Positions 42,252 through 51,900 of a stretch of 64,000 nucleotides of DNA are shown piece after piece. Location of the stretch: contig NZ_JAIUJY010000003.1 in the NCBI RefSeq assembly GCF_020166105.1, positions 434,001-498,000 of the forward strand. The letters run 5' to 3'. Within the stretch, counting starts at the first letter, position 1, and each line of letters opens with the position of its first letter. The stretch comes from Blastococcus sp. LR1. GTDB taxonomy: Bacteria > Actinomycetota > Actinomycetes > Mycobacteriales > Geodermatophilaceae. The notes under the pieces are model-generated. The model searched no databases. It was not told the origin of the DNA and saw nothing but the letters and a program-made list of their open reading frames with translations. The position numbers and the translations under genes are program-made.

Positions 42252-44152
42252 ACGTCGGCCAGTCGCGGCCCGACGTCGGCCCGGCCAGCTGGGAGATCCC
42301 GCTCGCCGCCGTCCTGGTGTGGTTGACGGCCGCCGCGGTGCTGCTGCCGGCCGCCCGCGCAGCAGCGGCACTGCTGTCCGGCGGCGGCTGGGTGTGGCCG
42401 CACGGGTCGGCCGCCCTGGTCACCTCCGTCGGCGGCCTGCTCACCGCCGAGCCCACCGCCGGGCTGGACGCCGCGCAGACGGCGGCGCTGCCGCCGCCCG
42501 CGGTTGTCTACACCGCCATCGCCGGGTGCCTCGCACTCTTCCTGGCCGCCAGCGGGGGAGCGGCCTGGGCCGGGCACCGATGGCTGACCGGGCGATCGGG
42601 CATGGCCACCCGCAGCCAGGTCGCCGACGTGCTCGGCAGCGAGCGGCTGCGGCGGGTCGGACCCGTCGTCCGCCCCGATCTGTCCCCGGCTCGCCGGCCT
42701 CGCCGCGTCGTGAACACGGACGTGGGATGGCGGCTGGGCCACGCCGCCGTCCCCGCCGCCGGGCAGCTGTGGGTGCCCTTCGACCGCACGACCGGCGTCT
42801 ACGGCCCGCAGGGGTCTGGCAAGACCCTCGACCTGCTCGCCCCTGCCCTGCTCGACGCGCCCGGCGCGGCGCTGGTCACCCTGACCAAGGCCGAGGACCT
42901 GCTACTCACCCTCGACGCCCGCGCCGCCGGCGACCGCCCGGTCGCCGTGCTCGACCCCTTCGGCGCGGTTCCTGGACTGCCGGAGCTGGTATGGGACCCC
43001 GTCGCCGGCTGCGTGGACCCCATGACGGCCGAGCGCCGCGCCAAGGCCTTCACCGCCGGCACCGTTCCCGGTGCGGTCACCGGCGGCACCACCGACTCGG
43101 CGGCCCGCTTCTACGCCTTCGAAGCCGCCAAGGTCCTCCAGGGCTACCTGCACGCCGCCGCGCTGACCGGCCGCACCATCGAGGACGTCCTGGAGTGGGC
43201 CGCCCACCCTCAGGCGGCGACCCAGCCGGCCGACGTCCTACGCGCCCATCCGCACGCCGCGCCCTTCTGGGACGGGCTGCTGCACGGTGCTCTCCACGGC
43301 GACCCGCGCACCGCCGGGAACACCGCCACCACGGTGCAGCAGGCGCTGACCCTGTTCTTCCAGGCCGACATCCGCCGCCGCTGCACCCCCGGGCCCGGCC
43401 GGCCGGCCACCGACATCGCCGCGCTGCTCGCCGCCGGCGGCACCGTCTACCTGCTCGGCCGCGAGGATCCCTACGCCTCGGCGGCCCCGCTGATGACGGC
43501 CCTGGCCGAGCACGTCCTCGACACCGCCCTGCAACTGGCAGGCGACGCCCCGACCGGGCGGCTGTGCCCACCGCTGCTGGCCTGCCTGGACGAGCTGCCC
43601 TCCACCGCGCCGCTGCCCACCCTGCGCACCCGGATGGCCAACGACCGGGCCCTCGGGATCAGCTTCCTCTACGCCGCACAGACGTGGCGGCAGCTGGTGC
43701 TCATCTACGGCGAGGACGAGGCCCGCGCCCTGTTCGGGCTCACCAACGTGCTCGTCGCCTTCGGCGGCGGCAAGGACGGCGGCTTCTACCGCGAACTCTC
43801 CGAGCTGCTGGGCAGCACCCGGGTCCGACGCACCTCCTACAACTACCGGGGCACCGGATGGTCCCGATCCACCCACGGCGAAACCGTGCCAGTGCTGCGC
43901 CCGGAAGAGATCCGCCAACTGCCGCCTGGCCGGGCCCTCGTGGTCGCAGAGAACGCCCCACCGCTGATCGCCGGGCTGACCCGCTGCCTCACCGGACGCC
44001 GCGGCGCGCAGCTGCTGGCAGCACAGGCCTCGGCCCGCGATCGCGTCGCCGCTGCTCGCGAGCACACCGCCAGCATGTTCGAGCGCACCGGTCGCGCGCA
44101 CGCCGCGGCCGCCCGCGCGGGTCTCACCCCGGTCGAGCGGGGCCTGCGATGA
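42248..44152 (+). CDS. VirD4/TraG-family type IV coupling protein
   Basis: This 634-residue coupling ATPase brings the relaxase-DNA complex to the channel. It has two N-terminal helices (AAVLVWLTAAAVLLPAARAA and YTAIAGCLALFLAASGG), Walker A YGPQGSGKTLDLLAPALLDA near residue 185, and the TraG pattern CLDELPSTAPLPTLRTRMAN (Walker B with Asp-Glu) followed by GISFLYAAQTWRQL. It overlaps the mini-ORF and the next gene (ATGA). Its relaxase partner is at 48903-54395. Confidence 0.93.
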   Translation: MNVGQSRPDVGPASWEIPLAAVLVWLTAAAVLLPAARAAAALLSGGGWVWPHGSAALVTSVGGLLTAEPTAGLDAAQTAALPPPAVVYTAIAGCLALFLAASGGAAWAGHRWLTGRSGMATRSQVADVLGSERLRRVGPVVRPDLSPARRPRRVVNTDVGWRLGHAAVPAAGQLWVPFDRTTGVYGPQGSGKTLDLLAPALLDAPGAALVTLTKAEDLLLTLDARAAGDRPVAVLDPFGAVPGLPELVWDPVAGCVDPMTAERRAKAFTAGTVPGAVTGGTTDSAARFYAFEAAKVLQGYLHAAALTGRTIEDVLEWAAHPQAATQPADVLRAHPHAAPFWDGLLHGALHGDPRTAGNTATTVQQALTLFFQADIRRRCTPGPGRPATDIAALLAAGGTVYLLGREDPYASAAPLMTALAEHVLDTALQLAGDAPTGRLCPPLLACLDELPSTAPLPTLRTRMANDRALGISFLYAAQTWRQLVLIYGEDEARALFGLTNVLVAFGGGKDGGFYRELSELLGSTRVRRTSYNYRGTGWSRSTHGETVPVLRPEEIRQLPPGRALVVAENAPPLIAGLTRCLTGRRGAQLLAAQASARDRVAAAREHTASMFERTGRAHAAAARAGLTPVERGLR

Positions 44153-44706
44153 CCGCCTCCCACGTGGCCGTGCCGTTCCCGCCGCCGCCGCGGGAGATCC
44201 GCCGGGCCATCGAGCAGCTCCGGCAGGCCGAGGACGCCGGCCTCGACCCCGCCGGCCTACGGCTGCTGGACCGGCCCTGGGACCCGGCGACCTGCTCGGC
44301 TCCGGTGCGCACCCGGCTGTGGCCGTGGCTGGACGACGTCGCCGCCTGGCTCAACCACAGCTACGCCTGGCAGACCACCCAGGCGATCCCCTCCTGCTGG
44401 CCCGCCCACCCCCACCTCGTGCACGAACTCGCGGTCCTAGCCTGCCTGCGTGCCACCGCCGCCGACGCGGCGGCTCCCCACGCGCTGGAGGAGTGGCACC
44501 GCTACGCGCTTCCCGCCTTCCACGCCCGCCTGGCCGAGCGGCTCGGCATCGGCTGCCCACCCGGCCGGCACACCGACTGGCCCGCCCGCTCCTGGGCCGC
44601 CGAATACAACAGCCCGCAGGCGACCGCGACGCGTCGAGCGTTATTCGACGGCGACCTCGGCGCCACCCCGACCGGCCACACCCCCGAAGCGGCAGGAGGC
44701 AAGTGA
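44149..44706 (+). CDS. conserved conjugation-operon protein of unknown function
   Basis: This 185-residue soluble protein has a helix REIRRAIEQLRQAEDAGLDP, then VAAWLNHSYAWQTTQAIPSC, PAHPHLVHELAVLACLRATA and the C-terminal HTDWPARSWAAEY. This Trp/His-rich pattern is conserved beside actinobacterial VirD4 genes. It looks like a cytoplasmic partner of VirD4 or the relaxase, but I do not know its role. Both ends overlap neighbours. Confidence 0.75.
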   Translation: MTASHVAVPFPPPPREIRRAIEQLRQAEDAGLDPAGLRLLDRPWDPATCSAPVRTRLWPWLDDVAAWLNHSYAWQTTQAIPSCWPAHPHLVHELAVLACLRATAADAAAPHALEEWHRYALPAFHARLAERLGIGCPPGRHTDWPARSWAAEYNSPQATATRRALFDGDLGATPTGHTPEAAGGK

Positions 44707-45266
44707 TGCCCAGCGCCTTCCGGTCCGACCGCGGCGACTGGGTGTCGCTGCTCGCCGGCGTGCGGATCAGCCGCGCCTGGATGGTCCGGCACACCCCACA
44801 CCTGCTCGCCGCCTGGTGCGACGCCGCGACCGACGAGGGCCGTCGCGCGATTGCCACGCGCATCCTGCAGATCGCCGCCGACCTGGAGAGCGAACCAGGG
44901 CACGGCGACGACGACGCAGCCACCGACCCGGCCTGGCGGCAGCTCGTGGCCGTCATCGACGCCCGCCTCGTTCGCGGCCCGGACTGGCTGCCGCTGGCCG
45001 CCGCGCTCGCCCGCGCCGCGACCGCCGGCTACGACGTCGCCGCCCGGCTGCCTGCGCTGGCCGCCGCCGCTCCGCTGCCCGACCGGCACCCCGCTCGCGA
45101 GCTGCACTGGCGGCTGCTCGACGACTGCGCCGCCGCCCTTCCGACGCGCGCTGCCACCGGTCACCGCTCCTCGACCACACACAGCCCGGTCGGTCCTCCA
45201 CAGATGTCCCGCAACACCCCCGCCGCCGACCGCGGCGACGCAAGCGTCGACAGAACCAACCCCTGA
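44706..45266 (+). CDS. small protein sharing a module with the relaxase
   Basis: This 186-residue protein contains LVRGPDWLPLAAALARAATAG, PLPDRHPAREL and LHWRLLDD. The element's relaxase has the same layout at its residues 1210-1270 (HWPVLADRLAAADRAG, PLPDDLPA, LWWRLSPH). I infer a shared helical module, perhaps for binding a common partner. The last 40 residues are Ser/Thr/Pro-rich. It starts on the previous stop (TGATG). Confidence 0.7.
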   Translation: MPSAFRSDRGDWVSLLAGVRISRAWMVRHTPHLLAAWCDAATDEGRRAIATRILQIAADLESEPGHGDDDAATDPAWRQLVAVIDARLVRGPDWLPLAAALARAATAGYDVAARLPALAAAAPLPDRHPARELHWRLLDDCAAALPTRAATGHRSSTTHSPVGPPQMSRNTPAADRGDASVDRTNP

Positions 45267-45282
45267 GGAGAGGACGTGCCTC

Positions 45283-45579
45283 ATGACCGTCGACACGGTC
45301 AGCGACCCCCTCGGCTACGCCGCCTCCCTGCTCGACGCCGTCGGCGCCGACCGGGAGCAAGTGCCTGCCGACATCGCCCTGGAGTGCCTCTACGCCGCCG
45401 AGCTCCTCGAGCTCGCCGGCGGACGCACCGAACCGGTCCCGCTGATCGACGGCGACCCCGCCGCCAGCATCCGCGCAGCCATGGGCGCACTCGGCCTCCT
45501 CGACGAGCACACCTTCGCCAGCACACCGGTCCTCGACGCCGCGCGCGCCGCCCGCCACGCCTTGCGACGGCTGGGCTGA
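45283..45579 (+). CDS. small helical protein of the T4SS operon
   Basis: This 98-residue acidic helical protein contains DPLGYAASLLDAVGADREQV, ALECLYAAELLELAGG and DAARAARHALRRLG. No family is recognised. The ATG follows GAGGAGAGGA by eight bases. It lies between the relaxase-like-module gene and a 438-residue gene, three bases before the latter, so it is surely in the operon. Confidence 0.7.
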   Translation: MTVDTVSDPLGYAASLLDAVGADREQVPADIALECLYAAELLELAGGRTEPVPLIDGDPAASIRAAMGALGLLDEHTFASTPVLDAARAARHALRRLG

Positions 45580-45582
45580 ACG

Positions 45583-46899
45583 GTGGTCACCACCCTGCGG
45601 CAGCTGCTCGACGACCTCACCGACCGAGCCGGTGCCCGCCCGGCGGTGGCGGCCATCGAGGACGTCAGCGGAGCACTGGCCCACCTCGGCCGGGCGCTGT
45701 CCGGGCTTGCCGAGGACGGGCTCACCCCCGGCGACAGCCACCGGCAGCGCAACGTCACCGCGCTCGCTGCCGCCTGCACGACCGCCGGCCGGCTGTGGCC
45801 GCACAGCGGCGGGCCGCTCACCGATCTCGCCGGCGCCGCCGCCGACCTCATCGGCCTCGACCGGTCGGTCATGGGCCGCTCCCACCGCTGGGCGGCCACC
45901 GTCGAGGTGGCCGAGGTCGCTGACCACTGCGCACGGCTCGGTCGCCGTCTGCTGCCGGAGGCGGCAGCTCCGGAGCTGGACGTCGTCCGCCAGTTGGCCG
46001 TCACCATCGAGCGTGACGCGCAGGCCGATCCGCCCACCGGCGCGGATTCCGTGGTGCTCGACCGTCTGGTTCCCCTGCCAGGACCGCCGTCCGGAGAGGC
46101 CGAGGTGACCGTCCTGGACGCCGCCGCCGGCCTCCTGGCCGCGCTCGACCGAGCACAGCGAGCCGACGACCTGACACTGCGGGACTTCCGTGCCGCCGTC
46201 GCCGCCGCCGAGCTCACCAGTCGCTACGCCGCCGTCGCGGCGGGCATGACCGGAAGGGACGCCGGACCGCTGCTGGTCGCCGGGCTCGCCTGGCAACACG
46301 CCGGCCGCGCCAGCATGGTCTTCCACGACGGACGCCGAGGAGCCCACGACGACCGCGGAGGCGTCGTCGCGTCGTCGCAGGCGCTCGTCCGCGCCTTGCG
46401 CAACGAGGTCGGCGCGCCCGCCGACATAGGGGAGCAGCACGACCGCAGGACTGCCGCGGACGCGGCAGCAGCGGTCCAGCAGGTCGCGAGCCACATGCCG
46501 GTTCTCGCCGACCACCTCACCATGGCGGTCGAGCGCTGGTCCCGCACCGGCCAGCTGTTCGCGAACGCCCGAGACCTGCCACGCATGGAGGCCATGCCCC
46601 AGGACCGGATCGAGGCGGTGATCGCAGGACGACACGTGCGGGCCAGCGGCGCCGACCTTGACGGTCTTCGGCAGGTCGTCGGTCGGGCCGCTGATCTGTC
46701 GACCGGACTGGCCGACGTGCTGCACCGAGCGGCCGGCACAGGGCCACGGGCGCAACAGCACCGAACCGACCGGCGCGACCGAGGAACGAAGGTGCCGGGC
46801 AACGCCGAGCGCGTGCTCAGTCGTGCTCACGCCGTCGACCGCGAGAGCGAGGGCATCCGGGTGCTCCACGCACCGCGACAGATCCCGCCGTCCCGATAG
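45583..46899 (+). CDS. large all-helical protein, last gene of T4SS operon
   Basis: This 438-residue protein is predicted to be entirely helical (TLRQLLDDLTDRAGARPAVA, LDAAAGLLAALDRAQRADDL, VASHMPVLADHLTMAVERWS). There is no signal peptide, membrane segment or catalytic motif I recognise. It starts GTG 45583, three bases after the previous stop. Similar proteins end conjugation operons in related actinobacteria, by my recollection; a structural or DNA-processing accessory role is a guess. Confidence 0.7.
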   Translation: MVTTLRQLLDDLTDRAGARPAVAAIEDVSGALAHLGRALSGLAEDGLTPGDSHRQRNVTALAAACTTAGRLWPHSGGPLTDLAGAAADLIGLDRSVMGRSHRWAATVEVAEVADHCARLGRRLLPEAAAPELDVVRQLAVTIERDAQADPPTGADSVVLDRLVPLPGPPSGEAEVTVLDAAAGLLAALDRAQRADDLTLRDFRAAVAAAELTSRYAAVAAGMTGRDAGPLLVAGLAWQHAGRASMVFHDGRRGAHDDRGGVVASSQALVRALRNEVGAPADIGEQHDRRTAADAAAAVQQVASHMPVLADHLTMAVERWSRTGQLFANARDLPRMEAMPQDRIEAVIAGRHVRASGADLDGLRQVVGRAADLSTGLADVLHRAAGTGPRAQQHRTDRRDRGTKVPGNAERVLSRAHAVDRESEGIRVLHAPRQIPPSR

Positions 46900-47079
46900 T
46901 CGATCCCTATGCGACCGAGCTCCCGCCCAGCGTCACAGCGAGCTGGTCTCGCCCTTACGGCCAGCGCGTTGTGGGTGCACCTTCCCTTGGCGTCACCCTC
47001 TCGTGCCGGCGCCCGCTCACCCCTCGACGACGAAACTGTCAGTGGTGGCCACTAGCTTCGATCGTCCGGCCACAACCCC

Positions 47080-47119
47080 TACATCTGGTAGCTACGTACA
47101 GTCCAAGAGCTAGATGTAG
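47080..47119. repeat. AT-richer inverted repeat past the T4SS operon
   Basis: CTACATCT at 47080-47087 is repeated exactly inverted as AGATGTAG at 47112-47119, 24 bp apart, with TAGCTACGTAC inside. The stretch is richer in A/T than anything within several kb. It could be a terminator, a nicking/attachment site, or a regulator site. Confidence 0.4.
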
Positions 47120-47146
47120 TGCTGGTTTGAGCGTGTCGCGCCCAAC

Positions 47147-47205
47147 TTGTCGTGTCCGCGTGTTCCTCTAGTTACAGACAGCACAAAGCCCCGGAAGGTC
47201 CGGGG
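47147..47205 (+). promoter_or_regulatory. putative promoter with leader hairpin for the small-protein pair
   Basis: TTGTCG at 47147 and TAGTTA at 47169 form a weak -35/-10 pair with 16 bp spacing. Just after the predicted start, CCCCGGA at 47189 and TCCGGGG at 47199 form a perfect 7-bp hairpin with a 3-base loop. This could be an attenuator or a 5' stabilising stem. Confidence 0.35.
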
Positions 47206-47334
47206 TGGGACCAGTCCGGGGCCTCGCGAGTCCTCTGGGCAGGAGGAAATCGCGACGCTACAGGTCGTCGAGTTCGGCGCGGCCAGCGCCACGCTCGGGC
47301 GGACGGACCAGAAGCTGTCGGGAAGGAGACGACC

Positions 47335-47427
47335 GTGCCCCCTCGCCGTGTCGTGCGGACCACCAAGGTCGTCCGTGTGCCCGTCAAGGTGACTCGAACC
47401 GTCACCATCACGGTCAAGCCCCGCTGA
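47335..47427 (+). CDS. 30-residue basic beta-type small protein
   Basis: The protein reads MPPRRVVRTTKVVRVPVKVT followed by RTVTITVKPR. It alternates Val/Ile/Thr with Arg/Lys, suggesting a short beta-strand or a nucleic-acid-binding tail. The GTG follows GGAAGGAG by six bases, the best kind of ribosome site, in a 600-bp region with no other gene. I do not recognise a family. Confidence 0.5.
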   Translation: MPPRRVVRTTKVVRVPVKVTRTVTITVKPR

Positions 47428-47466
47428 CTCGTCGCGCCTCGTCGCGATTGAGCAGCTGAAGTTGGC

Positions 47467-47506
47467 CTGACGCCTCCGCCGCCGGCCTGTTGGCCGGGGG
47501 CGTCAG
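47467..47506. terminator. strong two-part stem-loop between small genes
   Basis: CTGACGCC at 47467 pairs with GGCGTCAG at 47499, and CCGGCC at 47482 with GGCCGG at 47492 around TGTT. It lies 40 bp after the 30-residue gene and 41 bp before the next, fitting a terminator or a processing stem. Confidence 0.5.
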
Positions 47507-47546
47507 CGCCTACCCCTCCCCACGGCCGTCCCTGTTGGAGGACACC

Positions 47547-47687
47547 ATGGCAGCGAAGAACAAGACCAGCGCTAAGGCCGCCAAGGCGGCGTCCAAGGTG
47601 CTGCGTGACGGACGCACGTCGAAGGCTTCCAAGACAGCCGCCGGTAGCGCTCTGTCCCAGACCCCGGCCAAGCGCAAGGGGAAGTAG
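47547..47687 (+). CDS. 46-residue Lys/Ala/Ser-rich small protein
   Basis: This highly basic helical protein contains MAAKNKTSAKAAKAASKVLR, then DGRTSKASKTAAGSALSQT and PAKRKGK. It resembles small conserved actinobacterial proteins of the same composition and may bind nucleic acid. GGAGGA lies six bases before the ATG. It lies between two strong hairpin-type signals and a convergent TIGR02391-type gene. Confidence 0.7.
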   Translation: MAAKNKTSAKAAKAASKVLRDGRTSKASKTAAGSALSQTPAKRKGK

Positions 47688-47739
47688 CAACTGCGGCGCG
47701 GGAGTCGGTTGACGCTGCCTCCCGCGCCGCGGCCCGGGC

Positions 47740-48558
47740 TCAGATCCGGCGGTCGACCGTCACTCGATCGAGGCGGCGGTGCAGGTACGACAGCATCGAA
47801 AACAGGTCTAGGGCATCGGCCTCGCTGACCGCCCACTCGGTGCGCGGAGCATGCGCCGTTGGATTGCGGAACGTTCCGAACACGCCCCGCAACACGTTGG
47901 CGAAGCCGCTGTGTTCGCTCACCTCACTAGAGGTTCGGTGAGCGTTGATGCGAATGACGGGATTGGCCTTGGCGAAGCAGGCGTTGACCAGATGAGCGCC
48001 GTCGAGCACGCTGCCGCTGATCTGACGCAGTCGTTCGGCCAGGCCTTTGGTCGCCTCGAACACGGCATGGAAGACCGAGCGTCGCAGCAGCTCCTCTTGG
48101 CAATAGGCAAGAACCTGCGGGTGCACGCCCCGGCGGTTCATCTCGCCGCGCAGCCGACCGGCCAACTCAGCAACCTCGTCGAGCGTCCGAGCCTGCTTGG
48201 CGGTGGTTGGCTTGCCTTGGTCGGTGATGCGAAGTCCGACCATCGACAGGACCTCGTTGACGCCCTGCTGCAGAGCTTCGAAGCGTCCGGGGTCCGCGAT
48301 GTAGCGAGCGGGGTCGAGCGCAGCAACCACGAAGGTCAGGAGGCGATGGCTCGACTGGTCAGCCACCTGCCGATTGACGAGTGCCGCTGAGAGCCGATGC
48401 CGCTTGGTCCCCGTAGGGAAGGGGTCTTGGATGCGGACGCTATCGAGCAAGCGGGCGATTTCCCAACCCTTAAGCCCCGGCCACTCTGTCGATGCCAGTA
48501 CAGCACTCAGCGAGTCGATTACGCCTTCAGACCAAGGAGGCCTTCTCGTCGGTGCCAC
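47740..48558 (-). CDS. TIGR02391-family protein (HEPN-like)
   Basis: This 272-residue protein has the family C-terminal half: HPQVLAYCQEELLRRSVFHA, VFEATKGLAERLRQISG, LDGAHLVNACFA and FGTFRNPTAHAPRTEW. The RNPxAH motif is HEPN-like. Family members are often in mobile elements and near restriction genes; the function is unproven. The start is unsure: GTG 48558 is chosen, while TTG 48603 extends it by 15 residues. It is convergent with the 46-residue gene. Confidence 0.8.
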   Translation of the reverse strand: MAPTRRPPWSEGVIDSLSAVLASTEWPGLKGWEIARLLDSVRIQDPFPTGTKRHRLSAALVNRQVADQSSHRLLTFVVAALDPARYIADPGRFEALQQGVNEVLSMVGLRITDQGKPTTAKQARTLDEVAELAGRLRGEMNRRGVHPQVLAYCQEELLRRSVFHAVFEATKGLAERLRQISGSVLDGAHLVNACFAKANPVIRINAHRTSSEVSEHSGFANVLRGVFGTFRNPTAHAPRTEWAVSEADALDLFSMLSYLHRRLDRVTVDRRI

Positions 48559-48902
48559 GGGTGCGGACGGTACTTCGGCGCCGCGACAACTTCCGCGCCT
48601 CAACAGAGGCCGAGGTACTCCTCAGCTAGGTGATCGGCGAACCCGCGGCGCAGCGCGGCGGCGCGGGCTGGGAGCAGATCGCCCTATTCCCCGGTGTACT
48701 TGAGACTTCGCGTGGGACTCCACCACCGAGGGCATCGCCGAGCGACTGGTCGCCGACGCCACAGCCGCCGCTCGAGCTTGGCTGGCGGGCGCGCCCCTCC
48801 ACTGACCCGTCCCTACGCCCCGGCCTGCGGGCCGGAGCGCCGCCTCAATACGGTTCCCGCCCTGCAGTCGGGTTCGACCTCTGATGTTCCTTCAGGGACC
48901 GA
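48559..48902. other. gene-free gap
   Basis: This 344-bp stretch lies between the TIGR02391-type gene and the relaxase stop. It may hold the promoter of the former. I see no supported gene, repeat or hairpin. Confidence 0.35.
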
Positions 48903-51900
48903 CTATCGGGCGAGATGCAGGTCGGGAGAGTTGGCTCTCGGCGGCTGTCCCGTATGGGCAGCCCGCGGAGGATCCTCGGTTGGGGGCATCGAGCGGGACG
49001 CCCGTGGGGGATCAGCCGTGGCTCTGCTAAGCGCCGAGGTGTTCGAGTCGGCGTCGAGCACGGCCCTGTGGACGGTGCCGGGTGGCACGCCAAGTGCCTC
49101 GGTGACCCGATCGATGTGCGCCAGCCACCGGCAGGGTGGCAGGGCAACGATGATCGCGCCGGCCTCGCGCAGTGCCGCATGAATGTCCAAAACGCTCCGC
49201 CTGCACAAAGCCAGCGTCACGCGGGCGTCGAGCAGGATGTCGGCGAGGCTGCATGAGGAGTCGATGGCCGTCCGCAGCCCGGTGGCGCCGTCGCGGTGGA
49301 CGAGGTCGGCGGGATCGAGCCCCTCGGGTAGGGCGAGGCGGCGCGGGGCGTCACCGCGGCTGGTGAGTTGCCAGTAGATGCGCTCGGCGGCGCGCTGCCC
49401 GGCGAGGTCGTTGTCGGTGGCCACGAGGATGCCGGGACCGTCGGTGCGGATGTAGCGGCCGAGGAGGTCGGCTTGCCGGTCGGTGAGGGCGGTGCCGAGA
49501 GTGGCAACGCCGACGGTCCGCCCGGCACCGGCCAGGGTGAGGGCGATGGCGTCCAGTGGTCCCTCGACGAGAGCCGGGGTGGCTCCAGCGGCGAGCGTGG
49601 ATCGGGTTTCGTGGAGCCCGAACAGGTGCTCGCCCTTGCGGTACAGGTCGGTACCCGGGGTGTTGAGGTATTTGGGTCCGGCGCGTCCGTCGTCGGCTGC
49701 GGTGGGGTGGCGGCGGGCGATGAAGCCGACGATCGCGCCATCGAGGTCGTGGATGGAAAAGGTGAGCCGGTCGCGGAACCGGTCGATCAGCGCGCCGGTG
49801 CGGGCGCGCTGGGCGAGGCCCGCGGTGACCAGTTCGGTATCGGTGGCGCCGAGGCCACGCAGGTGGTCGACGAGCGCCGTCCAGCCGGCCGAGGCGTAGC
49901 CGGGGGTGAAGCAAGCATCGGCGGTGAGGTCGGTGCCCAGCCGGTCGCGCAGGTAGCCCGGCGCCCAGGAGTCGGGGTAGTGGTCGGTGAAGAAGGCGGC
50001 GGTCTGGGTGTTGAGCTCGATGAGCCGATCGCGGCCGACCACGGCGGTGGCCCAGAAGTGCTGCTCGAGCAGGTAGTCCGCGTCGTCGGCGGCCTCGACC
50101 GCGCCGGTCAGGGTGAACGGGTCCGGCGTGAGGTACCGCGGCGGCGACGCCGGGGGATGGGTGTCGTAGTCAGGGTCGAACGGCGCGTCCTCGTCGCCGG
50201 GCGGCACGTCCGCCGGGTCGGCGGCGGTGGTTGGCGCGGGCACGGTCGGCAGCAGGTGCGCGTCGTCGGGTGGCTGCAGATCGGCCGGCAGCGGTTCGGG
50301 GTGCTGCGCGGGGGTTGGGTCGGTGAGGGCGGCGACCCGGAAGACGAGCGCTTCGGCCAGCCCGGTCACGTCGCCGGTCACCGCGGGTGGCAGCCCGGCG
50401 AATGCGGCGGTGAGCAGGTCGGCGGGGGACCAGCCGGTGCGGATGCCGTTGGCGACCGCGGCGACCAGCGCCGGCCATGCGGGGTCGGCCAGCACGCGTT
50501 CGGCCTGTTCGACGGGCAGCCGGCCCAGCAGGGTGGCGCACCAGTCCGGGCGCGGTCCGGCCGAGCCCGCCGCGGGCACGGTGGCCGGAGCGACGTGGGG
50601 CGACAGCCGCCACCACAGGGCCGCGGCGGGCAGGTCGTCGGGCAGCGGACGCCGTGCGGCGACGGCGGCGAGCATGCCGGCGGCATCGAGACCGGCGCGG
50701 TCGGCGGCGGCCAGCCGGTCGGCGAGGACCGGCCAGTGCTCGTCGCGTCGGATGCGGGGGTCGATGCCGTCGGCCAGCGCTGCCCACACCGAGCTGTCCC
50801 GGGCGGGAGCGGCGGCGGTCACCGCCTCGTCGAGTCGCGTCTGGGATCGGCGTTCCGCAGCCGGCCGCCGGGGCGGTCCGGTGGGGCGCCGGTCGCTGTC
50901 GGGAACGGCGAGTGCTGCGCGCCAGACGGCGAGGTCGGCCCGCAGTGCCTCGTGGTCCGGGCCCAGCAGTCGCTGAGCCCAGGTCGGTGCGGTGGCCGCG
51001 GTCATCTCGACGACGGCGGAGGCAACACGGGCCGCGCAGGTAGTGACGTGATCCGCGCGGGCGGCCAGGTAGGGACCCCACCGCGGATCGTCGGCCAGGG
51101 CCGCCGGGATGCCGGGCAGCCACGGCAGCGGGCCAGCGGGGCCGGACACGGGCAGCCGGTGGTCGAGGACGGCAGCCGGGTCACTCGCCGTCTCCAGTTC
51201 CCGCGCTTCGACCGTCGTCCTCAAGACGGCGACAGGGTCGGCACCGGTGAGCGCGAGCAGCGCCAGGTGCCCGCGCAGCGCCGGCCACGCCGGCGCGCTG
51301 GTCAGCCCCGGGTGCAGGCGCTCGGCGGCGTTCTCCAGTTCTTCTGCAGTCGCGGCACCCAGGCGGTGGTCGGCGGCGACGCGCAGCGCGTCGGCGTACC
51401 GGGTGGCGGCGGAGTGCAATTGCTCGGCCGGGTCGGCCAGCGCCCGGCGGGCGCCGGCCGCGGAGGTCTGGGCGCCGTCGCGGGCCAGCATGCCGGCCAG
51501 CAGGTCGGTGGCGGTGGGCGGGGACACGGCGGCGGGGGTGACGATGCTGTGCGGATCGCCGTCGCCGACGGTGGTCAGGTACAGGTGGTTGGCGGCGCGC
51601 CCGCGGGAGAGCGCGACGTAGAGCAGCTGCCGGGACTCGCCGCCGGTGAGCACGGTGTGGCAGACGTCGGCGGTGACGCCCTGGGCGCCGTGCACCGTGG
51701 TCGCGTAGCCGAGCTGCACGTGCTCGGCGACGTAGCCCGCCGGCAGGGTGATCCGCCGTCCGGTGCTGGTGTGGACGACGTCGAGGGCGCCGTCCCGGCC
51801 GACGGCCCGGACGGTGAAACGGTCACCGTTCTTCACCCACTCGGTGGCGGTGATCGGCAGCCGCCGGTTGTTGGCGCGGGTGATGACCGGGTCCCCGGCC

